From Desulfonatronum lacustre DSM 10312 (GTDB taxonomy: Bacteria; Desulfobacterota; Desulfovibrionia; Desulfovibrionales; Desulfonatronaceae): a DNA stretch of 64,000 nucleotides. Shown here piece after piece: positions 37,218 to 47,120 of this stretch. The notes below the pieces were generated by a model. It worked only from the letters and a program-made list of their open reading frames with translations. It made no database searches and was not told the DNA's origin. The DNA lies in NCBI RefSeq assembly GCF_000519265.1, contig NZ_KI912608.1:2575313-2639312 (forward strand), in the 5' to 3' direction. Position 1 is the stretch's first letter. Each line of letters begins with the position of its first letter. The translations under genes were made by a program, and so were the position numbers.

Positions 37218-37985
37218 ATGAGCAACCAACAATCCTGGCGCATTCACCCCATCGTCGTGGGCAGCAAGGTTTTTGACCAAGGCATGATGACCTATCAGCA
37301 CGCCCATGGCCAGCCCTACACCATCCCGATCTACGTCTGGTACCTGGAGCCCGTGGACGATTCGTCCCAGCCCAGGGTTCTGGTGGATACCGGGGAAATG
37401 AGTCCGGTCCAGTCCGCGGATCGGGAACAAGCCATCGGCGGGAAAATCCACACTTTTGAGGAAGGGCTGGCCCTGTACGGACTGAAGCCGGAGGACGTGG
37501 ACGTGGTCATCCACACCCATCTGCACAACGACCACTGTGAAAACGACTTCAAGTGCGCCAACGCCGTTTTCTATGCCCACGCCAAGGAATTGGAGCGCAT
37601 CCATGACCCGCATCCCTTGGACTTTCGCTACAACGAGGAATTTATCGAGGACATGGAGGATGCCGACAGGTTCCGGGTCGTCACCGAAGACCAGGAAATC
37701 CTGCCCGGCATTTCCGTGATCCACACCCCGGCCCACACCGAGGGCGGACTGACCGTACTGGTGGACACGCCATCCGGACGGGCGGCCATCACCGGGTTTT
37801 GCGTGATCGACGAAAACCTGAACCCACCCCAATCCGTGAAGGCCATGGAAATGGAGGTCATCCCTCCCGGCACGAACATCAACCCGTGCCTGGCCTATGA
37901 CCAGATGGTCCGGGTCAAGGGCCTGGCCGACATCCTCCTGCCCCTGCACGAACCCAGGTTCGCCGCGATGTCCACGATTCCGTGA
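37218..37985 (+). CDS. Metallo-beta-lactamase-fold hydrolase (N-acyl homoserine lactonase-like)
   Basis: A 255-residue protein with the zinc motif HTHLHNDHC (HxHxDH), then HTPAHTEGG with the next ligand His, and Asp/His candidates in TGFCVIDEN and LPLHEPRF. Shape and motif resemble the AttM/AiiA lactonase group, but substrates in this fold vary widely, so quorum-signal cleavage is only a possibility. ATG at 37218 follows GGGAGATGCAAGT. Confidence 0.85.
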   Translation: MSNQQSWRIHPIVVGSKVFDQGMMTYQHAHGQPYTIPIYVWYLEPVDDSSQPRVLVDTGEMSPVQSADREQAIGGKIHTFEEGLALYGLKPEDVDVVIHTHLHNDHCENDFKCANAVFYAHAKELERIHDPHPLDFRYNEEFIEDMEDADRFRVVTEDQEILPGISVIHTPAHTEGGLTVLVDTPSGRAAITGFCVIDENLNPPQSVKAMEMEVIPPGTNINPCLAYDQMVRVKGLADILLPLHEPRFAAMSTIP

Positions 37986-38013
37986 CGTGTACCGGCTGCA
38001 CGAAGGAGCGATT

Positions 38014-38283
38014 ATGCCCACGATCAGCATGTTTTACGGCATCCTGGTATTGATGTACTATCGGGACAATCGACGTCATCATCTTCCGCATGTCCATGTC
38101 CGCTACCAAGGGGATGAGGCGGCTATCTCAATTGAAGAGGGCGTGATTATCGAAGGCGCTTTGCCGAACAAGCAGCTCCGAATGGTTCAAGCGTGGGTCG
38201 AGATCCACAAGGAAGCGTTGATGGTCAACTGGGAATTGGCCGTGAGCGGTGAGCAACCTTTTCGCATCCCCCCATTGCAGTGA
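38014..38283 (+). CDS. DUF4160-family protein
   Basis: An 89-residue protein with MFYGILVLMYYRDNRRHHLP followed by HVHVRYQGDEAAISI, the pattern of DUF4160. Adjacent DUF4160 and DUF2442 genes are common and are suspected toxin-antitoxin-like modules, not proven. ATG 38014 has GAAGGAG upstream. It lies 28 bases after the lactamase-fold gene. Confidence 0.8.
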   Translation: MPTISMFYGILVLMYYRDNRRHHLPHVHVRYQGDEAAISIEEGVIIEGALPNKQLRMVQAWVEIHKEALMVNWELAVSGEQPFRIPPLQ

Positions 38284-38291
38284 GGTTCGCC

Positions 38292-38549
38292 ATGCTTTTT
38301 GACGTCCTCTCCGTCATGCCCCGATCCGGGTATATTCTCGATTTGCAGTTCAGCAACGGCGAACGCCGCCGTTTCGACATGAGACCGCTGCTGACAATGA
38401 AGCCCTGGAATCGAATCGCTTCACCGGCTGTTTTCCGGCGTGTCCGCGTCGACTATGGCACTCTCGTCTGGCCAGGTGAAATCGATATCGCTCCGGAAAC
38501 ATTGTACGACGATTCGATTCCGCTGGATGAGAGTCGTGCGGACGAGTAA
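38292..38549 (+). CDS. DUF2442-family protein
   Basis: An 85-residue protein with YILDLQFSNGERRRFDMRPLL and the DYGTLVWPGEIDIAPETLYD end that defines DUF2442. I start at the ATG at 38292; a GTG at 38280 overlapping the upstream stop would add four residues. It is translationally close to the DUF4160 gene and ends 14 bases before the large helicase gene. Confidence 0.82.
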   Translation: MLFDVLSVMPRSGYILDLQFSNGERRRFDMRPLLTMKPWNRIASPAVFRRVRVDYGTLVWPGEIDIAPETLYDDSIPLDESRADE

Positions 38550-38563
38550 CGTCCGACCTTGAT

Positions 38564-41500
38564 GTGACCTCCTCCTCGCCCATTTCCACGTTCATCCAGG
38601 GCATTGAACATGCCCAGCGGCTGCCCGCCAATTGCCTGGTCCACCATGAGGTGCTGGCGGAGCGGGCGGGCCGGTTCGCGCCGTTGCCCGAGGACCTGCC
38701 GGAGGGGTTTTCGGACTGCCTGGCTTCCCTGGGCATCACCAGCCTTTACGCCCATCAGGCCGAGGCCGTGGGCCGGATCCGGGCCGGACGGGACGTGGTG
38801 GCGGCCACGCCCACGGCCAGCGGCAAGAGCCTGATCTACAACCTGCCGGTGCTGGAGGCTCTGTACCGCGACCCCGAGGCCCGGGCCTTGTACCTGTTTC
38901 CGCTCAAGGCCCTGGCCCAGGACCAACACGCCGGGCTACGAGAGATGATCGGCGGTTGGCCTCGGGAACGTCGGCCGACCCTGGCCGTGTACGACGGGGA
39001 CACGGACAGCCAGGACCGCGCCCGGATCCGCCGGAAGCCGCCTCGGATTCTGATTACCAACCCGGATATGCTCCACCTGGGCCTGCTGGCCCACCATCAT
39101 CTCTGGCGGGATCTGTTCCGGAACCTGCGTTTCGTGGTCATTGACGAGGTCCACGTCTACCGGGGGGTGATGGGCTCGCACATGGCCTGGGTGTTTCGCC
39201 GCCTGGAACGAATCTGCGCCCACTACGGGACCAGGCCGACCTATGTCTGCTGCTCCGCCACCATCCACAACCCCGTGGAGCTGACCCGTGAACTGACCGG
39301 ACGGAATGCCGAGTTGATCGCCGCCAATTCCGCGCCCCAGGGCCGCAAGCACATGCTCTTCCTGGACGCGGCCCAGGGGCCGTCCCAAACCGCCTTGACG
39401 CTCCTGGAGCAGGCCTTGATTCAGGGCCTGCGAACCATCGTCTATACCGGATCGCGGAAAATGACCGAGCTGCTGGGTATCTGGTCGGCCCAGCGACTGA
39501 AGGAATTCCGGGACCGGATCGGCGTGTACCGGGCCGGGTTCCTGCCCAGGGAACGCCGCCGGATCGAGGCGGACCTGGCCTCGGGTCGGATTCTGGCGGT
39601 GATCTCCACCAGCGCCCTGGAATTGGGCATCGATATCGGGGATCTGGATCTGTGTCTGTTGGTGGGCTACCCCGGCTCGATCATGGCCACCTGGCAGCGG
39701 GCCGGGCGGGTGGGGCGCGGGGGGCAGGAATCCGCGGTGGCCCTGCTGGCCTACGAAAACCCCCTGGACAAGTTCTTCATCCGGCATCCGGAGGTTTTCT
39801 TCGCCAGTCCGCCGGAAGCCGCGGTGCTCAACCCGGCCAATCCGGCGATCATGGAACAGCATCTGCTCTGCGCCGCCGCGGACCTGCCCCTGGACCCGGA
39901 CGAACCCCTGATGCGGGCGGAACACGTCCGCAAGCGCGTCGACGCCCTGGTCAACCGGGGGAAACTGCTGCGCACAGCGGACCGGCGCAGGCTGATCTGC
40001 CCGGACGAAAATCCGCACCGGGAGGTCGGTTTGCGCGGCAGCGGCCGGAGTCTGCTGATCTTTCACGGCGAGACCGGCGAGCAGATCGGGCTGATGGATT
40101 GGCACCGGGTCTGCACCGACGCCCACCCCGGCGCGGTCTACCTGCATCAGGGCAAGACCTGGCTGGTGGAGCGTCTGGACCTGGAAACCGGCGCGGTATT
40201 CGTGCTCCCGGCCAAGGTGAACTACTTCACCCGGGTCCGGGGCGAGAAGCGCACCCGCATTCTGGAGACCCAGGCCTCCAGGCCGCTTTGGAACACCACC
40301 ATCCACCTGGGGCGACTGGAAATCACCCAGCGCTACCCGGCCTTCGAGCGCCGGGCCCTGCGGGGCCACAAACTGCTTGAAGTGGTGGACCTGGACCTGC
40401 CGGAGAATATTTTCGAGACCGAGGGCATCTGGCTGGTCATCCCGGAGGCCGTGCGCCGCTCCCTGGAAGACCGCCAGATGCACTTCATGGGCGGAATCCA
40501 CGCCCTGGAGCACGCCTGCATCGGCATTTTGCCCCTGTTGATTCTCACGGACCGCAACGACCTGGGCGGAATTTCCACGCCCCTGCACGAAGACCTGGAA
40601 CGGGCCGCGGTGTTCGTCTACGACGGGATTCCCGGCGGCATCGGCCTGACCCGGCAGGCCTACGCCCGAGCAGAAACCATGCTCCAGCGCACCCTGGAGG
40701 CCGTGGACGGCTGTTCCTGCGAAATCGGCTGCCCGGCCTGCGTCCATTCCCCGAAATGCGGCTCCGGCAATCGGCCCATCGATAAAGAGGCTGCCCTGGC
40801 CGTGCTGGAGGCTTTGGGCGGACGGGCAGGGCAGGGCTGGGGGACCGAGACGTGCGGACTTCGATCCGTACCCCTCGCTCGTACCGGCGAACCCGGTTCG
40901 GCCGGAGCCGGGCCGATCACAATTTCTGACGGAGCTCCAGACCCAGGTCCAGGTCTACTAGGTCCTGGCCCAGGTCGTCGGCCAGTCGTCGGCCCAGAAC
41001 TCTCCCTGGCCGCTGAACCTCCCACGGAATATGGGGCAGGCGCCCACGTCCCCTTTTCCGACCCGGAGCAAGTAACGCGAACCGCTCCGGTCCCTCACTT
41101 CGCCGTGCTGGACGTGGAGACCCGCTATTCGGCCCAGGAGGTGGGCGGCTGGTGCCATACGGACCTGATGGGTGTGAGCTGCGCCGTGCTGTATGACTCC
41201 AGAGAGGATACCTTTCTGGACTATCTCCAGGAGGACATCCCCAAGCTGGCCGCGAAGCTGCGGGAATTCGACCTGGTGGTGGGCTTCAATATCCTGAATT
41301 TCGACTACAAAGTGCTCCGCGGGGTCCTGGATTTCGACTTCTGTTCCCTGCCCACCCTGGACATGCTCAAGGTGGTTCACGACCGCCTGTGCTACCGTCT
41401 GTCTTTGGATCATTTGGCCAAGCACACCCTGAACGCCCAAAAATCCGGCAACGGGCTGGATGCCCTGAAGTGGTGGAAAGAGGGCCGCATCGAACAAATC

Positions 41501-41623
41501 ATCACCTACTGCCGCCGAGACGTGGCCATCACCCGGGATCTTTACCTGCATGGCCGGGACAAGGGCTACGTCCTGTTCCAGAACAAGGCCTGCAAACTGG
41601 TCCGGCTGCCGGTGAGTTGGTGA
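38564..41623 (+). CDS. DEAD/DEAH helicase with DUF1998 fused to a DEDD-type 3'-5' exonuclease (MrfA+MrfB-like)
   Basis: A 1019-residue protein joining two activities. Residues about 60-430 are an SF2 helicase: Walker A TPTASGKS, DEVH box, CCSATIHNP and QRAGRVGRGGQ. A middle region ends in the DUF1998 four-cysteine cluster CSCEIGCPACVHSPKCG. A Gly/Pro-rich linker (about 755-843) leads to an RNase H-fold exonuclease (about 846-1019) with FAVLDVETR, VGFNILNFDYKVL and YCRRDVAITRDLY, the DEDD residues. In Bacillus subtilis these are separate neighbours, MrfA and MrfB, acting in mitomycin C repair. Start is a GTG; initiation signal weak. Confidence 0.88.
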   Translation: MTSSSPISTFIQGIEHAQRLPANCLVHHEVLAERAGRFAPLPEDLPEGFSDCLASLGITSLYAHQAEAVGRIRAGRDVVAATPTASGKSLIYNLPVLEALYRDPEARALYLFPLKALAQDQHAGLREMIGGWPRERRPTLAVYDGDTDSQDRARIRRKPPRILITNPDMLHLGLLAHHHLWRDLFRNLRFVVIDEVHVYRGVMGSHMAWVFRRLERICAHYGTRPTYVCCSATIHNPVELTRELTGRNAELIAANSAPQGRKHMLFLDAAQGPSQTALTLLEQALIQGLRTIVYTGSRKMTELLGIWSAQRLKEFRDRIGVYRAGFLPRERRRIEADLASGRILAVISTSALELGIDIGDLDLCLLVGYPGSIMATWQRAGRVGRGGQESAVALLAYENPLDKFFIRHPEVFFASPPEAAVLNPANPAIMEQHLLCAAADLPLDPDEPLMRAEHVRKRVDALVNRGKLLRTADRRRLICPDENPHREVGLRGSGRSLLIFHGETGEQIGLMDWHRVCTDAHPGAVYLHQGKTWLVERLDLETGAVFVLPAKVNYFTRVRGEKRTRILETQASRPLWNTTIHLGRLEITQRYPAFERRALRGHKLLEVVDLDLPENIFETEGIWLVIPEAVRRSLEDRQMHFMGGIHALEHACIGILPLLILTDRNDLGGISTPLHEDLERAAVFVYDGIPGGIGLTRQAYARAETMLQRTLEAVDGCSCEIGCPACVHSPKCGSGNRPIDKEAALAVLEALGGRAGQGWGTETCGLRSVPLARTGEPGSAGAGPITISDGAPDPGPGLLGPGPGRRPVVGPELSLAAEPPTEYGAGAHVPFSDPEQVTRTAPVPHFAVLDVETRYSAQEVGGWCHTDLMGVSCAVLYDSREDTFLDYLQEDIPKLAAKLREFDLVVGFNILNFDYKVLRGVLDFDFCSLPTLDMLKVVHDRLCYRLSLDHLAKHTLNAQKSGNGLDALKWWKEGRIEQIITYCRRDVAITRDLYLHGRDKGYVLFQNKACKLVRLPVSW

Positions 41624-41715
41624 CGCAAGATTTACTTTCGGGAATGAATTTGGCATATGATTACGGCGATCCCAAAAAAGGCTGGCCCGTTCTCACGCTT
41701 AAAAATGAGGCTTGC

Positions 41716-42036
41716 ATGAAATTTCCTCTACGCATTTTCGGCGAAGTTCGCGGTATTGTCCCGGATAAACTGTCTCCCTTGCACGGCCGACTAAATGCGG
41801 ACGTTTTTTTCCCTCTCGGCAACGACGGCCTGGAAGTGGAATACGAAGGCCCGTATCTGGACATCGAACCGGACCTGGATGAGATTGTCGCGGCCCTGGC
41901 GGATGGCGGCCAGGGGCATGTGGACTGCATTGACCACGAAAACTGGATGCTTCGGCGCTACAGCCTCGAGCCGGGCTCCTGGACCTGCAAGGAAGTGAAC
42001 CCGGACGGCGCACTGGAACGCTATCACCATGAGTAG
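41716..42036 (+). CDS. Small hypothetical acidic protein
   Basis: A 106-residue protein starting MKFPLRIFGEVRGIVPDKL, with VEYEGPYLDIEPDLDEIVAAL and CIDHENWMLRRYSLEPG. It is acidic and soluble. GAGG precedes the ATG at 41716; an in-frame ATG at 41644 would add 24 residues. It lies between the helicase fusion and trmFO on the same strand. No family recognised. Confidence 0.6.
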   Translation: MKFPLRIFGEVRGIVPDKLSPLHGRLNADVFFPLGNDGLEVEYEGPYLDIEPDLDEIVAALADGGQGHVDCIDHENWMLRRYSLEPGSWTCKEVNPDGALERYHHE

Positions 42037-42066
42037 CATCCCTGAAACGAAACAAACGAGTACTTC

Positions 42067-43458
42067 ATGACCTCAAATGGTGTGAATGATGTGATCGCCG
42101 AGCCGCGAACCGTGGCCGTGATCGGCGGCGGGCTGGCCGGATGCGAATGCGCGTGGCGACTGGCCCGCTTGGGCTTTGCCGTGCGCCTGTTCGAGATGAA
42201 GCCGGACCGCTTTTCCCCGGCCCACTCCAGCCCGGATCTGGCCGAGCTGGTCTGTTCCAACTCCCTGCGCTCCGATGAGCCGGAATCCGCGGTGGGGTTG
42301 CTCAAGCTGGAAATGACCGACTTGGACAGCCTGGTCATGGCCGCGGCCCGGGCCACCCGGGTTCCGGCGGGCAAGGCCCTGGCCGTGGACCGGGAGCTGT
42401 TCGCGGAGTGGATCACCCGGCGCATCCGGGACGAGCCGTTGATCACGCTGGTTCGGGAGGAAATCCGGACCCTGGATGATCCGAAGCTGAAGGACGCGGA
42501 CGCCGTGGTCGTCGCCGCCGGTCCTTTGGCCGCGGAGGAACTGGCGGACGACCTGCGCCGGATTGTGGGGGCGGACCATCTTTATTTCTACGACGCCATC
42601 GCCCCCATCGTGGCGGCGGATTCCATCGATATGAACGTCGCTTTTTGGGGGTCGCGCTACAATCCCGAGGAGCACGATTATCTGAACTGCCCCATGGACG
42701 AGGAGACGTACCGCCGGTTTCACGCCGAACTGCTGACCGCGCGCAAGGTCGCGGCCCGGGACTTCGAAAAGGCCGTGCACTTCGAGGCCTGCCTGCCCAT
42801 CGAGACCCTGGCCGAGCGCGGGGAGATGACCATGGCCTTCGGCCCGCTGAAGCCCGTGGGGCTGGTGGACCCGCGCACGGGAACCCAGGCCTTCGCCGTG
42901 GTCCAGCTCCGGGCCGAAAACCGGGACAAGACCGCCTTCAATCTGGTCGGGTTTCAGACCAAGCTGGCCTACCCGGAACAGGAGCGGGTCTTTCGCCTGA
43001 TTCCCGGCCTGGAGCGGGCGGAATTCCTGCGCCTGGGCAGCATGCACCGCAACACATACGTCGAAGCCCCCTCGGCCCTGACCCCGGAACTGGAGCTGCG
43101 CTCCCGTCCGGGAATCTTCCTGGCCGGCCAGATCACCGGCGTGGAAGGCTATGTGGAATCCGCGGCCTGCGGCCTCTGGCTGGGCCATGCCCTGGCCGCC
43201 AGACTCCAGGGCCGCGTCCTGCCTCCGCCTCCGCCGGAAACCGCGCTGGGCGCGCTCCTGGGGCACTTGCGCACCCCGGCCAAAAACTTCCAGCCCTCCA
43301 ACGTCAACTTCGGCCTGATGCCCGAACTCAAAGCCCGCGGCAAAAAAGCCCAACGCAAAGCCATCCGGGCCCAGCGGGCACGGGAAGCCTGGAACGCTTG
43401 GCGCGGCGCGGGGGGCGGATCAGGCACCGATCGGGTCAAGGCCGCCTTGCCGGAGTGA
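42067..43458 (+). CDS. trmFO: tRNA (uracil-54-C5)-methyltransferase, folate and FAD dependent
   Basis: TrmFO makes ribothymidine at position 54 of tRNA using methylenetetrahydrofolate and FADH2. The 463-residue protein opens with the FAD-binding GGGLAGCECAWRLA, then LVCSNSLRSDEP, and later has ITGVEGYVESAACGL and FQPSNVNFGLMP, all family signatures. Length is normal. Confidence 0.95.
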   Translation: MTSNGVNDVIAEPRTVAVIGGGLAGCECAWRLARLGFAVRLFEMKPDRFSPAHSSPDLAELVCSNSLRSDEPESAVGLLKLEMTDLDSLVMAAARATRVPAGKALAVDRELFAEWITRRIRDEPLITLVREEIRTLDDPKLKDADAVVVAAGPLAAEELADDLRRIVGADHLYFYDAIAPIVAADSIDMNVAFWGSRYNPEEHDYLNCPMDEETYRRFHAELLTARKVAARDFEKAVHFEACLPIETLAERGEMTMAFGPLKPVGLVDPRTGTQAFAVVQLRAENRDKTAFNLVGFQTKLAYPEQERVFRLIPGLERAEFLRLGSMHRNTYVEAPSALTPELELRSRPGIFLAGQITGVEGYVESAACGLWLGHALAARLQGRVLPPPPPETALGALLGHLRTPAKNFQPSNVNFGLMPELKARGKKAQRKAIRAQRAREAWNAWRGAGGGSGTDRVKAALPE

Positions 43459-43498
43459 GCCACGTCGCCCGGCTCCAGAGTACACCCCATTGCAAACC

Positions 43499-45652
43499 AT
43501 GCGTCGTCTCCCTGCATTGCTCCTGCTGACGCTGCTGGTCGTGCCGCTTTTTCCAGCAATCGGCATCCCGCAGGCCTCTGCTCCCGAGTACGAATTGACT
43601 CCTGAACTACGCGCCCATGGCACAGTGGTTCTGCTCATCGACCCGGAGACAGGGCGGATCGTGGACGCCAACGATTCAGCCGCTGATTTTTACGGGTATC
43701 CCTTGCAGCGTTTGCGCGGCAAGCGCATACAGGAGATCAACGCGCTCGTCCCCGAGGAAGTGGAAGCCGAATATCGGCGGGCTCGGGCCGAAGAGCGCGA
43801 TTACTTCATTTTTCCGCATCGCCTGGCCACGGGCGAAGTCCGGACCGTGGAGGTGTACAGCTCGCCCTTCGCGGCTTCCGGCCGGCGGACCCTGCTGTTG
43901 TCCATCATCCATGACGCTACGGACAAATGGCAGGTGGAGCGGGAACTCCTTGATTACAAAAAGCAATTGGAGGAACTGGTCGCCGTCCGTACCCAGGAAG
44001 TGCTCGCGGCGCATCAACGCGGCGACCGGATCGTCATCATCGGGCTGATCCTGTTTTTTCTGTTGGCTTTGGTTCTGTGTCGCCGGCACCAGCGTGTCCT
44101 GTTTTTTCGCCGCCAACTGGAACACGAACAGGAACGCAAGGCCTTGCTGGAGCGCTTCGAATATTTAACCCGCCACGCCAATGACATCATCCTGTTGATC
44201 AACGAAAACGGGGAGATCGTCGAGGCCAACGAGAGGGCGGAAATCGCCTACGGCTACTCACGAGAGGAACTGCTGCGCATGAACATCCAGGCCCTTCGGG
44301 TCGCGGAGCAAAGCCCGCCCTACGAGGCGGTCCAGGAACGAGCTTACCGGGAAAACGGTTTTATTTATGAAGCCGTCAACCGGCGACGCGACGGCGAATT
44401 GTTTCCCGTGGAATCCAGCGTGCGCCTGATCCGGATCAAGGACAAGCCGTTCTTTCAACACATCACTCGCGACATCACCGAACGAAGACGCGCCGAAGAG
44501 GCCCGCCAGATTAGCGAACGGCAGTTCCGCCTGCTGGTGGACAACGCCCCGGAAGCCATTTTCATCCATGCCCACGGGCTGTTCGCCTACGTCAACAAAG
44601 CCTGCCTGGAACTGTACGGGGCACGGCACTCTTTCGAACTGCTCGGCAAGTCGGTGCTGACCATCGTCTCCCCGGACTTTCATCCACTGGTCCGGGAACG
44701 GATTCGGTTGCTGACCGAGGAACACCGTACCCTGCCGCCGATTGAGCAAAAACACCTGCGCCTGAACGGTTCGGCCATCGACGTGGAAGTCTCCGGCGTT
44801 CCATTGCGCTTCGAAGGCTACGACGGCGCTCTTATCTTCGTCAGAGACATCACGGAGCGAAAGCTGCGGGAGCTGCACCAGGAAGAGCTCATGCAAACGG
44901 ACAAGATGGCCACGTTGGGCGTCCTGGTGGCCAGCGTGGCCCATGAGGTGAACAATCCGAACAACTTCATTCTGGTCAACGCCCTGCATCTGGAAACGGC
45001 CTGGAACGACGCGCTGTCCGTCCTGGATCGCCATTCCCAGGACGACCCGGACTTCGAGCTGGCCGGGCTGCCCTATCCGGAGATGCGCGCCCATGTGACG
45101 AGCATGCTTTCCGGGATTCGCGACGGAAGCCGACGGATCAAGCGGATCGTGGAGGAACTCGGGCGGTTCTCCCGCAAGGAGTCGCTGGACATCAGCGCAA
45201 AGGTGGACCTCAATGCCGTGGTCCAGGCCGCCCTGGGCATCCTCCAGCGGACCATCGCCCAGCATACCGACCGGCTCAGCCTGTTCCTGGCCGCGGATCC
45301 GCCCATGATCCGGGGCGACTTTCAGAAACTGGAACAGGTGGTGATCAACCTGCTGCTCAACGCCTGCCAGGCCTTGCCGGACAAACAGCGCGGCTTGTGC
45401 CTGGAGACGGTCCATCTTGCGGACCAGCGGTCCGTGGCCTTGCGGATCACGGACCATGGCGAAGGCATTGCGCCGGAACACGCCGAGCGGATCTGGGAAC
45501 CCTTTTTCAGCACCCGGACCAAGCACGGCGGCACCGGCCTGGGTTTGTCCATCGTCGCCGCGATCATCACCAAACACCACGGCAGGATCAGCGTGGACTC
45601 CCTGCCCGGTGCGGGCACCACCGTAACCGTCCTCTTCAACGCGGAGAGCTGA
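43499..45652 (+). CDS. Multi-PAS sensor histidine kinase
   Basis: A 717-residue kinase. A signal-like hydrophobic start (about 1-20) precedes a first PAS (about 37-150) placed before a membrane helix (about 178-196, IIGLILFFLLALVL), then two further PAS domains with PAC motifs (DITERRRAEE, DITERKLREL). The HisKA segment has VAHEVNNPNNFI with His482. HATPase_c motifs are LLLNACQAL, DHGEGI and GGTGLGLSIV. The response regulator gene begins 6 bases later, so the two form a two-component pair. Signal unknown. Confidence 0.9.
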   Translation: MRRLPALLLLTLLVVPLFPAIGIPQASAPEYELTPELRAHGTVVLLIDPETGRIVDANDSAADFYGYPLQRLRGKRIQEINALVPEEVEAEYRRARAEERDYFIFPHRLATGEVRTVEVYSSPFAASGRRTLLLSIIHDATDKWQVERELLDYKKQLEELVAVRTQEVLAAHQRGDRIVIIGLILFFLLALVLCRRHQRVLFFRRQLEHEQERKALLERFEYLTRHANDIILLINENGEIVEANERAEIAYGYSREELLRMNIQALRVAEQSPPYEAVQERAYRENGFIYEAVNRRRDGELFPVESSVRLIRIKDKPFFQHITRDITERRRAEEARQISERQFRLLVDNAPEAIFIHAHGLFAYVNKACLELYGARHSFELLGKSVLTIVSPDFHPLVRERIRLLTEEHRTLPPIEQKHLRLNGSAIDVEVSGVPLRFEGYDGALIFVRDITERKLRELHQEELMQTDKMATLGVLVASVAHEVNNPNNFILVNALHLETAWNDALSVLDRHSQDDPDFELAGLPYPEMRAHVTSMLSGIRDGSRRIKRIVEELGRFSRKESLDISAKVDLNAVVQAALGILQRTIAQHTDRLSLFLAADPPMIRGDFQKLEQVVINLLLNACQALPDKQRGLCLETVHLADQRSVALRITDHGEGIAPEHAERIWEPFFSTRTKHGGTGLGLSIVAAIITKHHGRISVDSLPGAGTTVTVLFNAES

Positions 45653-45658
45653 AAGACC

Positions 45659-47086
45659 ATGGCCGCGCCAACCTTGCCCATCTGCCTTATTGACGACGAA
45701 CAGCAGTTGCTGGAGAGCTTTTTCATCTCGCTGCGTCTGGCCGGATACACCGACATCCACAAGATCCTTGGGGGACGCGCGGCTCTGGAGGCCCTGCCGA
45801 ACCTGGACTGCGCCTTGATCCTGCTGGATCTGAACATGCCCGACGTGCCCGGCCTGGAAATTCTGGAATGGATGCAAAGCGAACGTCCCGACGTTCAGGT
45901 GGTGGTCGTCACCGGCGTGGACGACGCGGAAACCGCGGTCCGCTGCATGCGGGCCGGGGCCTTTGACTACCTGCTCAAGCCGGTGGAGCCGGAACGTCTG
46001 GCCACCACGGTTCAGAAGGCGCTCAACCATGCCGTGCTGTTGCGCCAAAACTTGGCCCTGCGTCGGAAATTGTTTTCCGGGGTCCTGGATCATCCCGAGG
46101 TCTTCGCGGACATCCTGACCATGGACCCCAAAATGACCGCGGTGTTCCAGTACCTGGAAGTCATCGCCCCGGCCTCGGATCCGGTGCTGATCACCGGCGA
46201 GACCGGGACCGGCAAGGACCTCATCGCCCGTGCCGTGCACCAGCTCAGCCGGAGAACGGGCGAATACGTCAGCCTCAACGCGGCCGGACTCGACGACATG
46301 ATTTTCACGGACACCTTGTTCGGTCACGCCAAAGGGGCCTTCACCGGTGCCGCTGAAGCCCGCCGCGGGCTGCTGGGCCAGGCCAGGGACGGCACCCTGT
46401 TCCTGGATGAAATCGGCGATTTGACCCTGGCCTCGCAAATCAAGCTGCTCAAGGTGCTTCAGGACCGGTCCTACTATCCCCTGGGCGCGGACCAGCCGCG
46501 TCGCAGTCAGACCCGCTTTGTCGCGGCCACCAACCAGGACCTGAACGCGCGGCAAGCCGACGGCCAATTCCGCCGCGACCTGTTTTTCCGCTTGAACACC
46601 TACCACGTCCACCTGCCTCCGCTGCGCGAGCGCGGGGACGACGTCCTGCTGCTGGCCGAGCACTACCTTGAACAAGCCCGCGCGGAATTGAACCGTCCGG
46701 TGGAGCCGCTTGCCCCCAGCCTGATCAACCTCCTGCGGGCCTATGAATTCCCGGGAAACATCCGGGAACTGCGGGCCATGCTCTTCGATGCCGTGGCCCG
46801 CGGCGGACTGCATGTTCTCCACCAGCGCCTGGAAAAGCTGGTCACCACCGCCTCCGCTCCGCTATCAGGCGAACCGTGCCCGCCTCCTCGCCCAATCGCT
46901 ACCCTATGGGGAACGACGCCCACATCCCTGCCGACCTTGGAACAGGCCGTGCAGGACCTGATTCAGGAAGCCCTGCGTTGTGCCCACGGCAACCAGTCCC
47001 AGGCCGCCCGCCTGCTCGGCATCTCCCGCCAAGCCCTGAGCAAACGCCTGCAACGAATGCGCGATCAAAGCACGGACCCGGAATAG
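45659..47086 (+). CDS. NtrC-family sigma-54 response regulator
   Basis: A 475-residue regulator: receiver (about 8-120) with acidic pair IDDE, phospho-acceptor in LLDLNMPD and Lys in LLKPVEP; AAA+ domain with GETGTGKD, an intact GAFTGA loop and LFLDEIGDL; and a Fis-type C-terminal helix-turn-helix (SQAARLLGISRQALSKRL). Cognate of the preceding kinase by adjacency. It could act on the sigma-54-type promoters seen at 47.27 and 50.98 kb, an inference. Confidence 0.93.
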   Translation: MAAPTLPICLIDDEQQLLESFFISLRLAGYTDIHKILGGRAALEALPNLDCALILLDLNMPDVPGLEILEWMQSERPDVQVVVVTGVDDAETAVRCMRAGAFDYLLKPVEPERLATTVQKALNHAVLLRQNLALRRKLFSGVLDHPEVFADILTMDPKMTAVFQYLEVIAPASDPVLITGETGTGKDLIARAVHQLSRRTGEYVSLNAAGLDDMIFTDTLFGHAKGAFTGAAEARRGLLGQARDGTLFLDEIGDLTLASQIKLLKVLQDRSYYPLGADQPRRSQTRFVAATNQDLNARQADGQFRRDLFFRLNTYHVHLPPLRERGDDVLLLAEHYLEQARAELNRPVEPLAPSLINLLRAYEFPGNIRELRAMLFDAVARGGLHVLHQRLEKLVTTASAPLSGEPCPPPRPIATLWGTTPTSLPTLEQAVQDLIQEALRCAHGNQSQAARLLGISRQALSKRLQRMRDQSTDPE

Positions 47087-47120
47087 TTTTCGCAAGGACA
47101 GCGCAACGAACATTGTCGCA

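Noticed and set aside
44258-46822. Very long open frame (over 850 codons) on the minus strand opposite the kinase and NtrC-type regulator
   Set aside because: It is the mirror of two well-supported genes in GC-rich DNA; its composition is low-complexity and it has no domain.
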